DNA of 64,000 nucleotides from DASXQK01 sp963757155 (GCA_963757155.1 CAVWQS010000037.1:1-64000), one strand, 5' to 3'; shown: positions 43,975 through 52,669, counted from the stretch's first letter. Notes: generated by a model not told the origin, from the sequence alone. A program made the numbers and translations.

Positions 43975-44508
43975 TTACTCCGCGGCGGTCGACCGCACCC
44001 CGCCGCTATCCTTCCTGACCGGCAGCTTCCAGTCGGGCCGGATGAAATGGCAGGTGTAGCCGTTCGGAATTCTTTCGAGGTAGTCCTGATGCTCGGGCTC
44101 GGCCTGCCAGAAGGGGCCGGCCGGGGCAAGCTCGGTCACGACCTTTCCCGGCCAGAGCCCCGAGGCCTCGACATCGGCGATCGTATCTTCGGCGACACGC
44201 TTCTGCTCGTCGCTCGTGTAATAGATCGCGGACCGATAGCTGGGCCCCCGGTCATTGCCCTGCCGATTGGGCGTCGTCGGGTCGTGGATCTGAAAAAAGA
44301 ATTCCAGAAGCCGCCGGTAGCTGATCTTGGCGGGGTCGAAGATGATCTCGATGGCTTCGGCATGGTTGCCGTGATTGCGGTAGGTCGCGTTCGCAACCTC
44401 CCCGCCGGTATAGCCAACACGAGTGGAAATGACCCCGGCATAGCGGCGAATCAGATCTTGCATGCCCCAGAAGCAGCCACCGGCCAGAACCGCGCGTTCT
44501 TCGCTCAT
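43975..44508 (-). CDS. msrA: Peptide methionine-(S)-sulfoxide reductase
   Basis: This 177-residue enzyme reduces methionine-S-sulfoxide in proteins. The catalytic Cys lies in LAGGCFWGMQDL, followed by VGYTGGEVANATYRNHGNHAEAIEI and IHDPTTPNRQGNDRGPSYRSAIYY, all standard MsrA blocks. It overlaps the end of msrB by four bases (ATGA), so the two are translated together. No signal peptide is present. Confidence 0.92.
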   Translation of the reverse strand: MSEERAVLAGGCFWGMQDLIRRYAGVISTRVGYTGGEVANATYRNHGNHAEAIEIIFDPAKISYRRLLEFFFQIHDPTTPNRQGNDRGPSYRSAIYYTSDEQKRVAEDTIADVEASGLWPGKVVTELAPAGPFWQAEPEHQDYLERIPNGYTCHFIRPDWKLPVRKDSGGVRSTAAE

Positions 44509-44955
44509 CGGATGTCCTCCACTTGGTCAAGGTAAGCCCCATAGCCTTGGGACTCCATATCCTCGCGCGGGATGAAGCGCAGCGAGGCCGAGTTGATGCA
44601 ATAGCGCAAGCCGCCGCGATCGGCCGGCCCGTCGGGAAAGACATGGCCGAGATGGCTGTCGCCGAAGGTCGAGCGCACTTCGGTGCGGACCATCCCATGG
44701 GTGGTGTCCCGCAGCTCGTTGACATGGGCGGGCTCGATCGGCTTGGTGAAGCTCGGCCAGCCGCAGCCCGAACTCGAATTTGTCGGAGGAGGCGAAGAGG
44801 GGTTCCCCCGACACGATGTCGACGTAGATACCCGGCGCCTTGTTGTCCAGATACTCGCCCGTGCCGGGACGCTCGGTCGCGTTCTGCTGGGTGACGCGAT
44901 ATTGCTCCGGCGACAGCCGGGAAACTGCCTCGGCGGTCTTTCGGTATTCAGACAT
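44505..44955 (-). pseudogene. msrB: Peptide methionine-(R)-sulfoxide reductase, frameshifted
   Basis: From the ATG at 44955 the frame gives SEYRKTAEAVSRLSPEQYRVTQQNATERPGTGEYLDNKAPGIYVDIVSGEPLFASSDKFE, the start of MsrB. An extra T at about 44771 breaks it; without it the sequence continues SGCGWPSFTKPIEPAHVNE and ends SLRFIPREDMESQGYGAYLDQ. The catalytic Cys is in GGLRYCINSAS. The 451 bases are one too many. It forms an operon with msrA. An active MsrA beside a broken MsrB would be odd, so a sequencing indel should be ruled out first. Confidence 0.85.
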
Positions 44956-45099
44956 GTCGCTTCCTCCTCCCAACGGGCGAACCGGCTTGCCCGATGAGAT
45001 TGGCATCGGACTCCGTGCCGTCAAGCCGTCGGCAATGCCAATAACACGGTAATCGCCGCCCATATGACTTATCGGGCCGCTGGCCGGCGCGTTCCGCGG

Positions 45100-45540
45100 T
45101 CAGCCTTGCCGCGGCGCCTCGTCGGAGGGCATCCGGTCGAATACCTTCAGGCCCTGTGGGATGACGGCCCAGGGCGGACGGCGGCTTGCGAAGATCGCGG
45201 CAGTCGGATGGAAGGCGGACGGGTCGTCCAGCGAGCCCGCGTAGATCGTGAAGGAGTCGGACTTGCCACGCTCGCCGCCGAAGACGAGGCTGCTGCAGAC
45301 GGGGCAGGAATTGCGCACCGCATCCCCGCCATTTGCCGCCTTCGATGTGAAGGGCCGGCTCGGACCCGTGATGCGGAGCGCGCTGCTCGCAAAGCCCATG
45401 AAAGGGATGAAGCCCGAACCCGACGACTTCTGGCAATCGGTGCAATAGCAGTGACCCGCGAAGAGCGGCTCGCCCTGCGCTTCATAGCGCAGCGCGCCGC
45501 AAAGACAGCCGCCCGTGTAACGCTTTCCGGTCTCGGTCAT
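45100..45540 (-). CDS. GFA family zinc protein
   Basis: This 146-residue protein has the glutathione-dependent formaldehyde-activating (GFA) pattern: YTGGCLCGALRYEA, AGHCYCTDCQKSSGSG and SCPVCSSLVFGG, with Cys ligands for structural and catalytic zinc. Most family members are of unproven substrate. It lies alone between the Msr operon and the PLP dehydratase gene. Confidence 0.88.
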   Translation of the reverse strand: MTETGKRYTGGCLCGALRYEAQGEPLFAGHCYCTDCQKSSGSGFIPFMGFASSALRITGPSRPFTSKAANGGDAVRNSCPVCSSLVFGGERGKSDSFTIYAGSLDDPSAFHPTAAIFASRRPPWAVIPQGLKVFDRMPSDEAPRQG

Positions 45541-45603
45541 GCCGCGATTCTCCTTGCTCCCCCGGCGGAATGCAACACCGGGCGCTCCCCTGGTGGAGGC
45601 GGA

Positions 45604-46572
45604 TTACGACGCCATCAGGCTCTGCTGGAACGCCGCCGTGAGATTGCTGCCGGTAAGCACCGTGGCGACCCGGCGGCCGGCAAACCGGTCGCGATGGGTG
45701 GCGATGGCCGCGAGACCGGCGGCGCCGGAAGGCTCGACCAGCAGGCCGGTCTTGCGCAGCAGCAGGCGCGCCGCTTCGAGGATGGCGGCGTCATCGACGC
45801 TCAGAACTTCGTCGAGGCATTCCTGCAGCTGCGCCACCGCCGAGGCGATGGGGCGATAGATCGCCATGCCATCGGCGATGGTATCGGCACGTTCGGTCTG
45901 AACGACGCGCCGTGCCGCCAGGGATTGCATCATGGCGGGTGCGCCCGTCGCGACCACGCCGATGATCCGAGCCTCGGGCAGAGCGGCGCGGAACCAGGAG
46001 CCGATGCCACCGGCCAGCGCGCCATCGCCCAGCTGAAGAACGACGATCTCGGGCCGGATGCCGGCCTCGGTGAGCTCGAGGCCGATGACGCCCGCCCCGG
46101 CCGCGATCTCGCGATGGGCGCCGTCCTCGATCAGCATCGCGCCGCTGTCGCGCGCGATGGCGGCGGCCAGATCCTTGCCGTCGCCATCGGCGGCATCGAC
46201 CAGGCGGACCTCGGCCCCGAGCCGGCGCATCGCCTCGAGCTTCATGGGGTTGGAGCCGCTGGGCGCCAGTATGGTGGCGCCCACGCCGCGCCGTGCCGCC
46301 GCGCGGGCCACGCCTTGGCCGAAATTGCCGGTCGAGGTCGCCACCACCGCCTTCGGCATCTCCTTGAGCCCGGCGAAGAGGGCCTCGGTCCCGCGCCCCT
46401 TGAAGGAGCGGATCGGATTCAGCGTCTCGACCTTCAGCCAGAGCGCGCAATCGAGGGCGGCATCGAGCGGGGTTTGGCTGAGCGCCGGCGAGCCGAGAAA
46501 GATCGGGTCGATCGCGTTCCGCGCCGCGGCGATCTCGGCCGGCGTGATCAGCTGTGTCAGCGGTGTGGTCAA
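45604..46572 (-). CDS. PLP-dependent threonine/serine dehydratase-like enzyme
   Basis: This 322-residue fold-type II PLP enzyme has the PLP lysine K58 in LNPIRSFKGRG, the substrate loop ATSTGNFGQGVA, and the phosphate-binding glycine loop near QLGDGALAGGIGSW. It lacks the C-terminal ACT domains of IlvA, so it is a catabolic-type dehydratase or a related ammonia-lyase. It is divergent from the XRE-cupin regulator, which probably controls it. The regulator may sense the same amino acid. Confidence 0.83.
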   Translation of the reverse strand: MTTPLTQLITPAEIAAARNAIDPIFLGSPALSQTPLDAALDCALWLKVETLNPIRSFKGRGTEALFAGLKEMPKAVVATSTGNFGQGVARAAARRGVGATILAPSGSNPMKLEAMRRLGAEVRLVDAADGDGKDLAAAIARDSGAMLIEDGAHREIAAGAGVIGLELTEAGIRPEIVVLQLGDGALAGGIGSWFRAALPEARIIGVVATGAPAMMQSLAARRVVQTERADTIADGMAIYRPIASAVAQLQECLDEVLSVDDAAILEAARLLLRKTGLLVEPSGAAGLAAIATHRDRFAGRRVATVLTGSNLTAAFQQSLMAS

Positions 46573-46674
46573 GCGGCGATCTCCTCTCCGTTATCCCGAT
46601 AAGCGGCCCGTGATCCTAGTCGAGCCGCGGCCCGGCATCACCCTCGCTGCGACGAGCTTGTGTCGTCCGGCACC

Positions 46675-46710
46675 GTCAATTATAAGAGATGAATGACTAC
46701 TTTAATTGAC
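46675..46710. promoter_or_regulatory. Inverted repeat over the XRE-cupin start codon
   Basis: GTCAATTA (46675-46682) and TAATTGAC (46703-46710) are a perfect 8-bp inverted repeat 20 bases apart, with the ATG at 46693 between them. This fits a dimeric operator through which the XRE-cupin protein represses its own gene, and perhaps the divergent dehydratase gene. TAATTGAC also falls inside the coding sequence. Confidence 0.55.
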
Positions 46711-47259
46711 GACTCGGGTACCCAGATCGCCCGCCGCCTCCGGATGGAGCGCGACGGGCGGGGCTGGTCGCTGGCGGAGCTGGCGGAACGATCGGGGGTG
46801 TCCAAGGCGACGATCAGCAAGATCGAGCGCGAGGAGGTGAGCCCGACCGCCGTGATCCTGGTGCGGCTGGCCGGTGCCTTCGATCTCACCCTCGCTGGCC
46901 TGCTGCTGCGGGCGGAGGGCGAGGGGAGGCGGCTGTCGCGTGCGGCCGACCAGCCGGTCTGGCGCGATCCCGAGACGGGTTATCGCCGCAAGCAGGTCTT
47001 CAGCCGGCCCGATCATCCCCTGGAGATCGTCCAGGTCGAGCTGCCGGCGCGAAAGCGCGTGGTTCTGCCCGCGTCCTCCTACGCCCATATCCGTCAGGCG
47101 ATCTGGGTGCAGAAGGGCAAGCTCGTCATCCTCGAGGGGGGCGAGCGTCATCTCCTCGGTCCCGGCGACTGCCTGGGATTTGGTCCGCCCTCCGAGGTGA
47201 CCCTGGCCAACGAGACGGCCGCGTCCTGCACCTATCTCGTCCTGCTGGCGAGGAGCTAG
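46693..47259 (+). CDS. XRE family regulator with C-terminal cupin
   Basis: This 188-residue regulator has an XRE helix-turn-helix at residues 25-60 (GWSLAELAERSGVSKATISKIEREEVSPTAVILVRLAGAF) and a cupin domain from about residue 110 (HPLEIVQVELPARKRVVLPASSYAHIRQAIWVQKGKLVILEGGERHLLGPGDCL). Such proteins commonly regulate amino-acid or amine catabolism. The neighbouring dehydratase gene and a GNAT gene four bases after its stop may form its regulon. Confidence 0.9.
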   Translation: MTTLIDDSGTQIARRLRMERDGRGWSLAELAERSGVSKATISKIEREEVSPTAVILVRLAGAFDLTLAGLLLRAEGEGRRLSRAADQPVWRDPETGYRRKQVFSRPDHPLEIVQVELPARKRVVLPASSYAHIRQAIWVQKGKLVILEGGERHLLGPGDCLGFGPPSEVTLANETAASCTYLVLLARS

Positions 47260-47262
47260 TCG

Positions 47263-47778
47263 ATGCCCGGGATCGAGATCGCGCCCTTGAATGACTCGCC
47301 GGCGGTTCGGGACGCGCTGAGCGAGATGCTCATCGAGGTGGTGGCCAATGGCGGCTCTGTCGGCTTCATGCATCCGCTGGCAGGGGAGGCGGCGGCGGCC
47401 TTCTGGGAGCGCGCGCTGGCGGCCGCGGCGCGAGGCGAGCGCATCGTCCTGGGCGCCTTCGATGGCGAGCGGCTCGTCGGGACCGTGACCCTCCTGCTGG
47501 ATTGCCCGCCCAACCAGCCGCATCGGGCGGAGATCGCCAAGCTGATGACCCGCATCAGCCACCGGGGCCGAGGGGTGGCGAAGGCGTTGATGCAGGAAGC
47601 CGAGCGCGCTGCCGTCGAGCGGCGGCGAACGCTCCTGGTGCTCGACACCGCGGTCGACGGCGGTGCTGCCGGACTTTACGAGGGGCTCGGGTTCACCGCG
47701 GCCGGCATGATCCCGGACTATGCGCTGAAGCCGCATGGCGGGCTGACGGCGACCATGATCTATTGGAAGCGGCCCTAG
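47263..47778 (+). CDS. GNAT family N-acetyltransferase
   Basis: This 171-residue GNAT protein shows LVGTVTLLLDCPPNQPHRAEIAKLMTRISHRGRGVAKALMQEAERAA, the acetyl-CoA loop RGRGVAKA, and GLYEGLGFTAAGMIPDYALKPHGG, the usual motif B. It acetylates an amino group of an unknown small molecule or protein. It starts four bases after the XRE-cupin gene and is surely co-transcribed with it, so its substrate may be an amino acid or derivative. Confidence 0.87.
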   Translation: MPGIEIAPLNDSPAVRDALSEMLIEVVANGGSVGFMHPLAGEAAAAFWERALAAAARGERIVLGAFDGERLVGTVTLLLDCPPNQPHRAEIAKLMTRISHRGRGVAKALMQEAERAAVERRRTLLVLDTAVDGGAAGLYEGLGFTAAGMIPDYALKPHGGLTATMIYWKRP

Positions 47779-47825
47779 GCAGGACGGCCGCGCGGCTTCG
47801 ATCGCGTGATTCGGAGCCGGCCGGC

Positions 47826-48284
47826 TCAGCTCCAGGCGGCCCCGGCGACCTGCCTGACGGTGGCGTTGAGGCGGTTCCAGAAATTGATCAGGGCGATCGA
47901 CAGGATCAAGGCCGCCAGCGCCCGCTCGTTGTAGTGCCGGGCAGCCTCGCCCCAGATCTCGTCGGGCACCGGGTCCGTGCGATCGCTAAGACGGGTGACG
48001 GCCTCGGTGAGGGCCAGGGCGGCGCGTTCGGCGTCGGTGAAATAGGGCGTATCCCGCCAGGCGGCCACCGAGAAGATGCGCTCGTCACTTTCGCCGGCCT
48101 TCCTGAGCTCGCGCCAATGCATGTCGACGCAAACGCTGCAGCTGTTGATCTGGCTGGCGCGCAGATGGACGAGCTTGAGCATCACGGGTGGAACCCCGGC
48201 GTTCTCCGTCGCCTTGTTCACAGCGAACAAAGCCTGCATGGCATCGGGAAGGACGAGGGCCGGGTTGTTCATTCGTGCTTGCAT
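47826..48284 (-). CDS. AhpD-like carboxymuconolactone decarboxylase family protein, second copy
   Basis: This 152-residue protein has the CxxC peroxidase-reductase-type motif QINSCSVCVDMHWRELRKAG and the C-terminal LSIALINFWNRLNATVRQVAG. The start at 48284 follows AAGGAGATCCATC; the frame is open 75 bases upstream. Its promoter carries a GTTAT/ATAAC palindrome like those of the two ArsR genes. It should act in peroxide or electrophile defence. Confidence 0.88.
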   Translation of the reverse strand: MQARMNNPALVLPDAMQALFAVNKATENAGVPPVMLKLVHLRASQINSCSVCVDMHWRELRKAGESDERIFSVAAWRDTPYFTDAERAALALTEAVTRLSDRTDPVPDEIWGEAARHYNERALAALILSIALINFWNRLNATVRQVAGAAWS

Positions 48285-48354
48285 GATGGATCTCCTTTTC
48301 ATTCCAGCCCGCCGGCTCGACTTCAGGCCGGTCGACTTCGGTCTGCGTGTGCAA

Positions 48355-48384
48355 TTCATAACCTACGAGTTATGTATTGGTCAA
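48355..48384 (-). promoter_or_regulatory. Promoter with GTTAT/ATAAC palindrome for the AhpD-like gene
   Basis: On the minus strand TTGACC (48379-48384) and TATGAA (48355-48360) are 18 bases apart. The palindrome CATAACCTACGAGTTATG (48357-48374) lies over the spacer and part of the -10 box. Its half-sites match those in the ArsR promoters at 13806 and 21631, which suggests an ArsR-type repressor acts here too. Confidence 0.55.
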
Positions 48385-48547
48385 GGCCAACTTGCGACCT
48401 GGCGTTTGGTCTTCGCCGATTTCCTTGGCCTCGGCGGCACGGCTCGGCGTCACGCTGCGCCGCCAGGTTCCGACGGCCATGCCCCGCTGTGCTAGGCTGC
48501 GAAGACAAGCGTGGAGACTAGGTCGGCGCGGGAAGGGATGATCACGA

Positions 48548-48958
48548 ATGGATGAGACACCGGCCAAGGCGAAGGATGAAGCCGCGATCCGCGAGCTGGT
48601 CGAGGCCTGGGCAGCGGCCGTCCGCAAAGGAGATCGGCGCGGGATTCTTCGCTACCATTCCGCGGACATGCTGATGTTCGATGTCCCGCCACCGCTGCAG
48701 TCGAAGGGCATCGACGCCTATGAAAGGACCTGGGACCTGTATTTTTCCTGGTCGCGCGAGCAAGGGGTCTTCGACATCACCGAGATGAACGTCACCGCCG
48801 GCAGCGAGGTGGCGTTTGTCACGGCCCTGATGCGCTGCGCCGGGACGGAGCCGAACGGACAGGAGAGCGAGCTGGACTTCAGGCTGACCATCGGTCTCTG
48901 CAAGATCGAGGATCGATGGATCGTCACCCATGAGCATCATTCGATCCCGGCGAACTGA
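48548..48958 (+). CDS. SnoaL/DUF4440-like protein
   Basis: This 136-residue NTF2-like protein has AIRELVEAWAAAVRKGDRRGILRYHSADMLMFDVPPPLQ and ends IEDRWIVTHEHHSIPAN. This is the layout of SgcJ/EcaC or DUF4440 ketosteroid-isomerase-like proteins. The ligand or reaction is unknown. It is divergent from the AhpD-like gene at 48284. Confidence 0.83.
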   Translation: MDETPAKAKDEAAIRELVEAWAAAVRKGDRRGILRYHSADMLMFDVPPPLQSKGIDAYERTWDLYFSWSREQGVFDITEMNVTAGSEVAFVTALMRCAGTEPNGQESELDFRLTIGLCKIEDRWIVTHEHHSIPAN

Positions 48959-49048
48959 TCCTCAGTACTCTGTGGCCGGCCCCGCGGGAGCATGCGGCCA
49001 ACCGCTCCATCTCACCGGCATCGTGAAAGCTCGCTTCCCAGCCAAAGC

Positions 49049-50323
49049 CTAGAGGGCGATGGCTTTTTTACGGGGCAGCGGCGCGGGCTCCCAGCCGAAG
49101 ACGCTGCGGCCGCCATGCGCATGGGAGCGCGCCTCTTCCGTCGCGACGAAATCGGCGAGCGATGGGCCTGATGCCTGGCGCTCCAGCCGCCGGGCCTGTT
49201 CGTCGAGGCGGCGGATGGCGTCCAGCCGCTCGTCATTGCCGAGCTTCGCCTTGGCGATCGCCGCCTTCATCACCTCGATCGTCTTGTCATAGACCTTGGT
49301 CGGCACGGGAAAGGGATGGCGGTCCTTGCCGCCATGGGCCAGCGAGAAGCGCGCCGGATCGGCGAAACGGCAGGGCGCGCCATGGATGACCTCCGCGACC
49401 AGCGCCAGCGACCGGACGGTTCGGGCACCGACGCCCGGCACCAGCAGCAGCTCGGCGAAATCGCGAGGCCCGCGTTCCGCGGCAGCGGCGAGCGCGCCAT
49501 GCAGCCGGCGGATCATCACATCGCCCGACCGGACATCGTGATGGGCGGGCATGACGAGATGCGGCAGCAGGGCTTGCGCGGGGGTGGGCACCGGGGTGGT
49601 CGCCACCGGGGCCTTCGCCGCCAGCGCCGCGGCCTCGCGGGCGATGCCGTCGGGGCCGAGATCGCGCAGGAGGTCGAGCTGGCCATGGCGCGATGCCGCG
49701 GCCCGGCGGTCGGTGAGATTGACGATCTGCCCCTGCGCGATCCCGTCGATCGCCTGATGCGGGGCTTCGACGAAGCTCTTCAGATCCTGGGAAAGCCAGT
49801 GATAGCGGCGGGCCTGCCGGCTCTCGCCGTTCATGCCCTGCTGGACCACCACCCAATGTCCGTCATCCCCGAGGATGAAGCCGTGGAGATAGAGGTCGAA
49901 GCCATCCTGCACCGCGGCGCTGTCGACCTTGGCGACGAGCCGGCTCGCCTTGGCAAGGGCGGCGCCGTCGATGCCGATGCGATCGCCGATGGCGACGAGC
50001 TCCTCCGGCGTCTGGCGCGAATGCCGGCCGCGCCCGCCGCAGACATGGATGCCGAGCTCCCCCGAGAGCGGCCCCAGGCCGCGCTTCAGCGCGCCGATCA
50101 CGCTGGTCGTAATGCCCGAGGAATGCCAATCCATCCCCATGACGGCGCCGAAGGACTGGAACCAGAAGGGATGGGCCAGACGGCGCAGGAACTCGTCGCG
50201 GCCGTAGTGGTGGACGATCGCCTCGGTGATCACCGCGCCCAGCCGCGCCATGCGCTGGCCGAGCCAGGCCGGGACCCGGCCATTGTGCAGGGGTAGATCG
50301 GCGCTGCCCGCCCGTCGAGCCAC
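49049..50323 (-). CDS. DUF763 protein
   Basis: This 424-residue protein matches DUF763, a family I know best from archaea and scattered bacteria. Seen are GSADLPLHNGRVPAWLGQRMARLGAVI, FWFQSFGAVMGMDWHSSGITTSV, GIHVCGGRGRHSRQTPEEL and a helix-hairpin-helix FAELLLVPGVGARTVRSLALVAEV near residue 300. The last element binds DNA in repair and replication proteins, so a nucleic-acid role is probable. It is monocistronic. The rare phylogenetic range suggests transfer at some time, although its base composition is not unusual here. Confidence 0.85.
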   Translation of the reverse strand: MARRAGSADLPLHNGRVPAWLGQRMARLGAVITEAIVHHYGRDEFLRRLAHPFWFQSFGAVMGMDWHSSGITTSVIGALKRGLGPLSGELGIHVCGGRGRHSRQTPEELVAIGDRIGIDGAALAKASRLVAKVDSAAVQDGFDLYLHGFILGDDGHWVVVQQGMNGESRQARRYHWLSQDLKSFVEAPHQAIDGIAQGQIVNLTDRRAAASRHGQLDLLRDLGPDGIAREAAALAAKAPVATTPVPTPAQALLPHLVMPAHHDVRSGDVMIRRLHGALAAAAERGPRDFAELLLVPGVGARTVRSLALVAEVIHGAPCRFADPARFSLAHGGKDRHPFPVPTKVYDKTIEVMKAAIAKAKLGNDERLDAIRRLDEQARRLERQASGPSLADFVATEEARSHAHGGRSVFGWEPAPLPRKKAIAL

Positions 50324-50382
50324 GATAATTCACTCCAGAACGAACTGAGAACAAACCCTTATCACGCTTATCGGCGTGAGGT

Positions 50383-51366
50383 CTAGTCGACGGGATAGGG
50401 ACCTTCGGAAAACCTCTTGGGGTGATAACCCTTCGATCCGATGGCCAGAGCCAGGGGGCTTCTCGGATCCTGCCCCGCTTCGAGCCGGTCGATGACATGC
50501 TGGAAGTCATATCGCGGCCGCCAGCCGAGCTCTTGTCGAGCGCGGGCATTGTCATAGACCCGGCCGATGCCGGGAAACATCTTCCAGCCCCGGCGCGCGT
50601 ATTCGGCCTCATAGCCCGGGACGCGCCGCCGGACCACGCTGGCTGCGTCGACCCGCAGCTCCGCCATATCCTCAGGCCGGAAGGGCGTGGTCGCACTGAC
50701 GATGTATTTGCGAAAGCCGATCGCCGTGGCGCGCGCCGCCGCCAGCAGATGCGCGCTCACGACATCTTCGATATCGACGCGCCGGTGGAGATATTCGTTC
50801 GCCTTGATGTTGTCGTCCGAATAGGCCTCTCGCATTTCCTTGCTGTCGTCCGCCTCGGGGAAGAAGCGCGAGGTCCGGAGCACGATGCAGGCCAGGCCCG
50901 CGTTGCGGTGGAAGAGCTGGCAAAGATCCTCGGCGGCGGCCTTGGTCACGCCATAGATGTTCTTGGGGATCGGCGCGGTCTCCTCGGTAATCCATGCGGC
51001 CGGGGATCCTGCGGGCGGCATGAGGGCGTCGCCAAAGGCGCTGGTGGTGCTCGTGAAGATGAAGGATTCGACCCCGGCGGAGACGGCCTCTTCCAGGAGA
51101 TTCAGCGTGCCGGTGAGGTTCGTGTCGATGAAATCCTGCCGGCTGTGGGTTGCGACATGGGGCTTATGCAGCGTCGCGGCGTGGAAGACCCTGCGGACCC
51201 CGCTCATGCATCGCCTGACGCAGGCGCGGTCGGCGATGGAGCCGCGGCAAGCCGTGAAGGGAGATTCGAGGATGTCGAGGCCGATCACCTCCTCTCCCAA
51301 GCGGCTCAAGCTGCGGACGAGGGCCTCGCCGAGATGACCGGCGCTGCCCGTGACCAGGACTTTCAT
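50383..51366 (-). CDS. NAD-dependent epimerase/dehydratase
   Basis: This 327-residue extended SDR begins MKVLVTGSAGHLGEALVRSL and shows FIFTSTTSAFG (catalytic Ser/Thr), the YGVTK site (YxxxK) and AEYARRGWKMFPGIGRVYDNARARQELGW near the end. It resembles sugar-nucleotide epimerases. The start has GGGAG upstream. It is 25 bases after the TetR gene on the same strand, so both probably share a transcript and the repressor controls it. Confidence 0.87.
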   Translation of the reverse strand: MKVLVTGSAGHLGEALVRSLSRLGEEVIGLDILESPFTACRGSIADRACVRRCMSGVRRVFHAATLHKPHVATHSRQDFIDTNLTGTLNLLEEAVSAGVESFIFTSTTSAFGDALMPPAGSPAAWITEETAPIPKNIYGVTKAAAEDLCQLFHRNAGLACIVLRTSRFFPEADDSKEMREAYSDDNIKANEYLHRRVDIEDVVSAHLLAAARATAIGFRKYIVSATTPFRPEDMAELRVDAASVVRRRVPGYEAEYARRGWKMFPGIGRVYDNARARQELGWRPRYDFQHVIDRLEAGQDPRSPLALAIGSKGYHPKRFSEGPYPVD

Positions 51367-51391
51367 GTCGATCTCCCGTCGCCCGCGCTGA

Positions 51392-52057
51392 TCAAGGCTG
51401 CGACAGTGCATGCAGGGTCATGCGCTTGAAGGCCTCGACCAGCGCATCGCCCTCCCGGCGCCCCACGGAGATGGCCAAACGCATGGTGGCCTCCCCCAGC
51501 TGCCAGACGAGCAGCGAGGTGGCGGCGATCTTCTCGCGCGGGGCGCGGGGATGAACGCGGGCCATGGCTTCGGCGAGCAGCGCGCCATTCGCCCGGCTCT
51601 CCGCCAGCTCGATCGCCATCAGCTTCTTGTCCGCCTGCATGCCCGACCAGATGTCGCGCATCGCCGGCTCGGCGAGGAAGATCCGGTAGTATTGATCCAC
51701 CAGCCCCGCGAAGGCCTTGCGCAGCCCCTCCAGATCGCGAACCTCCGCCAGCGCCTCCTCGATGCATCGCCGGCTCGCCGCGTGGTAGCGCTCGGCCAGC
51801 CTGCCGATGATCGCGCTTTTGTCGGGAAAATACTGATAGAGCGAGCCGATCGAAATTTCCGCCTGATCGGCGACCTCGCTCATCTTCATCAGATCGCTGC
51901 CGCCTTCGGCAATGAGAGAGGAGGCGACCGACAGGATCCGCTCGAGCCTGTCGCGGCTGCGCTGCTGAGCCGGCGCGCGTCGAGTGGACGCGGGCAGGGG
52001 CGGCGCCCTTTCAAGCTTGCGGTCCAGCCCTGCCGATTTCCTGCTTCGGGTCACCAT
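51392..52057 (-). CDS. TetR/AcrR family transcriptional regulator
   Basis: This 221-residue TetR protein has the HTH at about residues 45-90 (SLIAEGGSDLMKMSEVADQAEISIGSLYQYFPDKSAII) after a basic N-terminal arm, and a C-terminal TetR_C domain. It is divergent from the DUF1772 gene, with a palindrome between them, and upstream of an epimerase gene in the same direction. It likely represses both units. Confidence 0.9.
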   Translation of the reverse strand: MVTRSRKSAGLDRKLERAPPLPASTRRAPAQQRSRDRLERILSVASSLIAEGGSDLMKMSEVADQAEISIGSLYQYFPDKSAIIGRLAERYHAASRRCIEEALAEVRDLEGLRKAFAGLVDQYYRIFLAEPAMRDIWSGMQADKKLMAIELAESRANGALLAEAMARVHPRAPREKIAATSLLVWQLGEATMRLAISVGRREGDALVEAFKRMTLHALSQP

Positions 52058-52098
52058 CCTCTTAGACTCGCAAAATGTGAGGGATTATCACTTTTATT

Positions 52099-52119
52099 AA
52101 TGTGAGTGTTACTCATATT
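52099..52119. promoter_or_regulatory. TetR operator
   Basis: The interval between the divergent TetR and DUF1772 genes holds the inverted repeat TGAGTGTTACTCA (52103-52115), extended outward by AAT/ATT on both sides. A related half-site TGTGAG precedes it at 52076. Symmetry and placement fit binding by the divergently encoded TetR dimer. Confidence 0.6.
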
Positions 52120-52189
52120 ACCAATCGGCCGCTGCGATGACAAACCCTGAAAAGCCGGATGCGGCCGCCGGTTCTTACGGAGGATTGCC

Positions 52190-52669
52190 ATGCTTGAGCG
52201 TATTCTCTTCACCCTGACCTTCGCTGCCGTGATCGGCAGCGGCCTCGTCGCCGGCATCTTCTTCGCCTTCTCCACCTTCGTGATGGCGGCCTTGGGCCGG
52301 ATCCCGCCGGAGCAGGGAATCGCGGCCATGCAGTCGATCAGCATCACCGTGCTGAACCCCGCCTTTCTCACTGCCTTTCTCGGCACCGGAATCGTCTGCG
52401 TAGCGCTTGCCGCGGGATCCTATGTCTGGTGGGGCGAGGCGAGCGGCAAACTCCTCCTCGCCGCCAGCCTGATCTATCTCGTCGGCTGCATCGGGGTGAC
52501 GATGGTCTGCAATGTTCCGCTGAACGATGCCCTGGCCGCGGTTCGCCCGAACACGCCGGAGGCCGCGGCCGTCTGGTCGAACTATCTTACCCTCTGGACG
52601 AACTGGAACCACTTGCGGACGGTGGCGCCGCTGCTCTCCGCAATCCTGTTCATGGCGGCTCTGGTCTAG
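52190..52669 (+). CDS. DUF1772 (anthrone oxygenase family) membrane protein
   Basis: This 159-residue protein has four hydrophobic helices (FTLTFAAVIGSGLVAGIFFAFSTFVM, FLTAFLGTGIVCVALAAGSYVWW, LLLAASLIYLVGCIGVTMVCNVPLN and LSAILFMAALV). Its N-P-L-N motif and TLWTNWNHLRTVAP are typical of DUF1772 proteins. It lies in the membrane and its activity is unproven. The start has GGAGG eight bases upstream. It is divergent from the TetR gene that probably represses it. Confidence 0.87.
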   Translation: MLERILFTLTFAAVIGSGLVAGIFFAFSTFVMAALGRIPPEQGIAAMQSISITVLNPAFLTAFLGTGIVCVALAAGSYVWWGEASGKLLLAASLIYLVGCIGVTMVCNVPLNDALAAVRPNTPEAAAVWSNYLTLWTNWNHLRTVAPLLSAILFMAALV

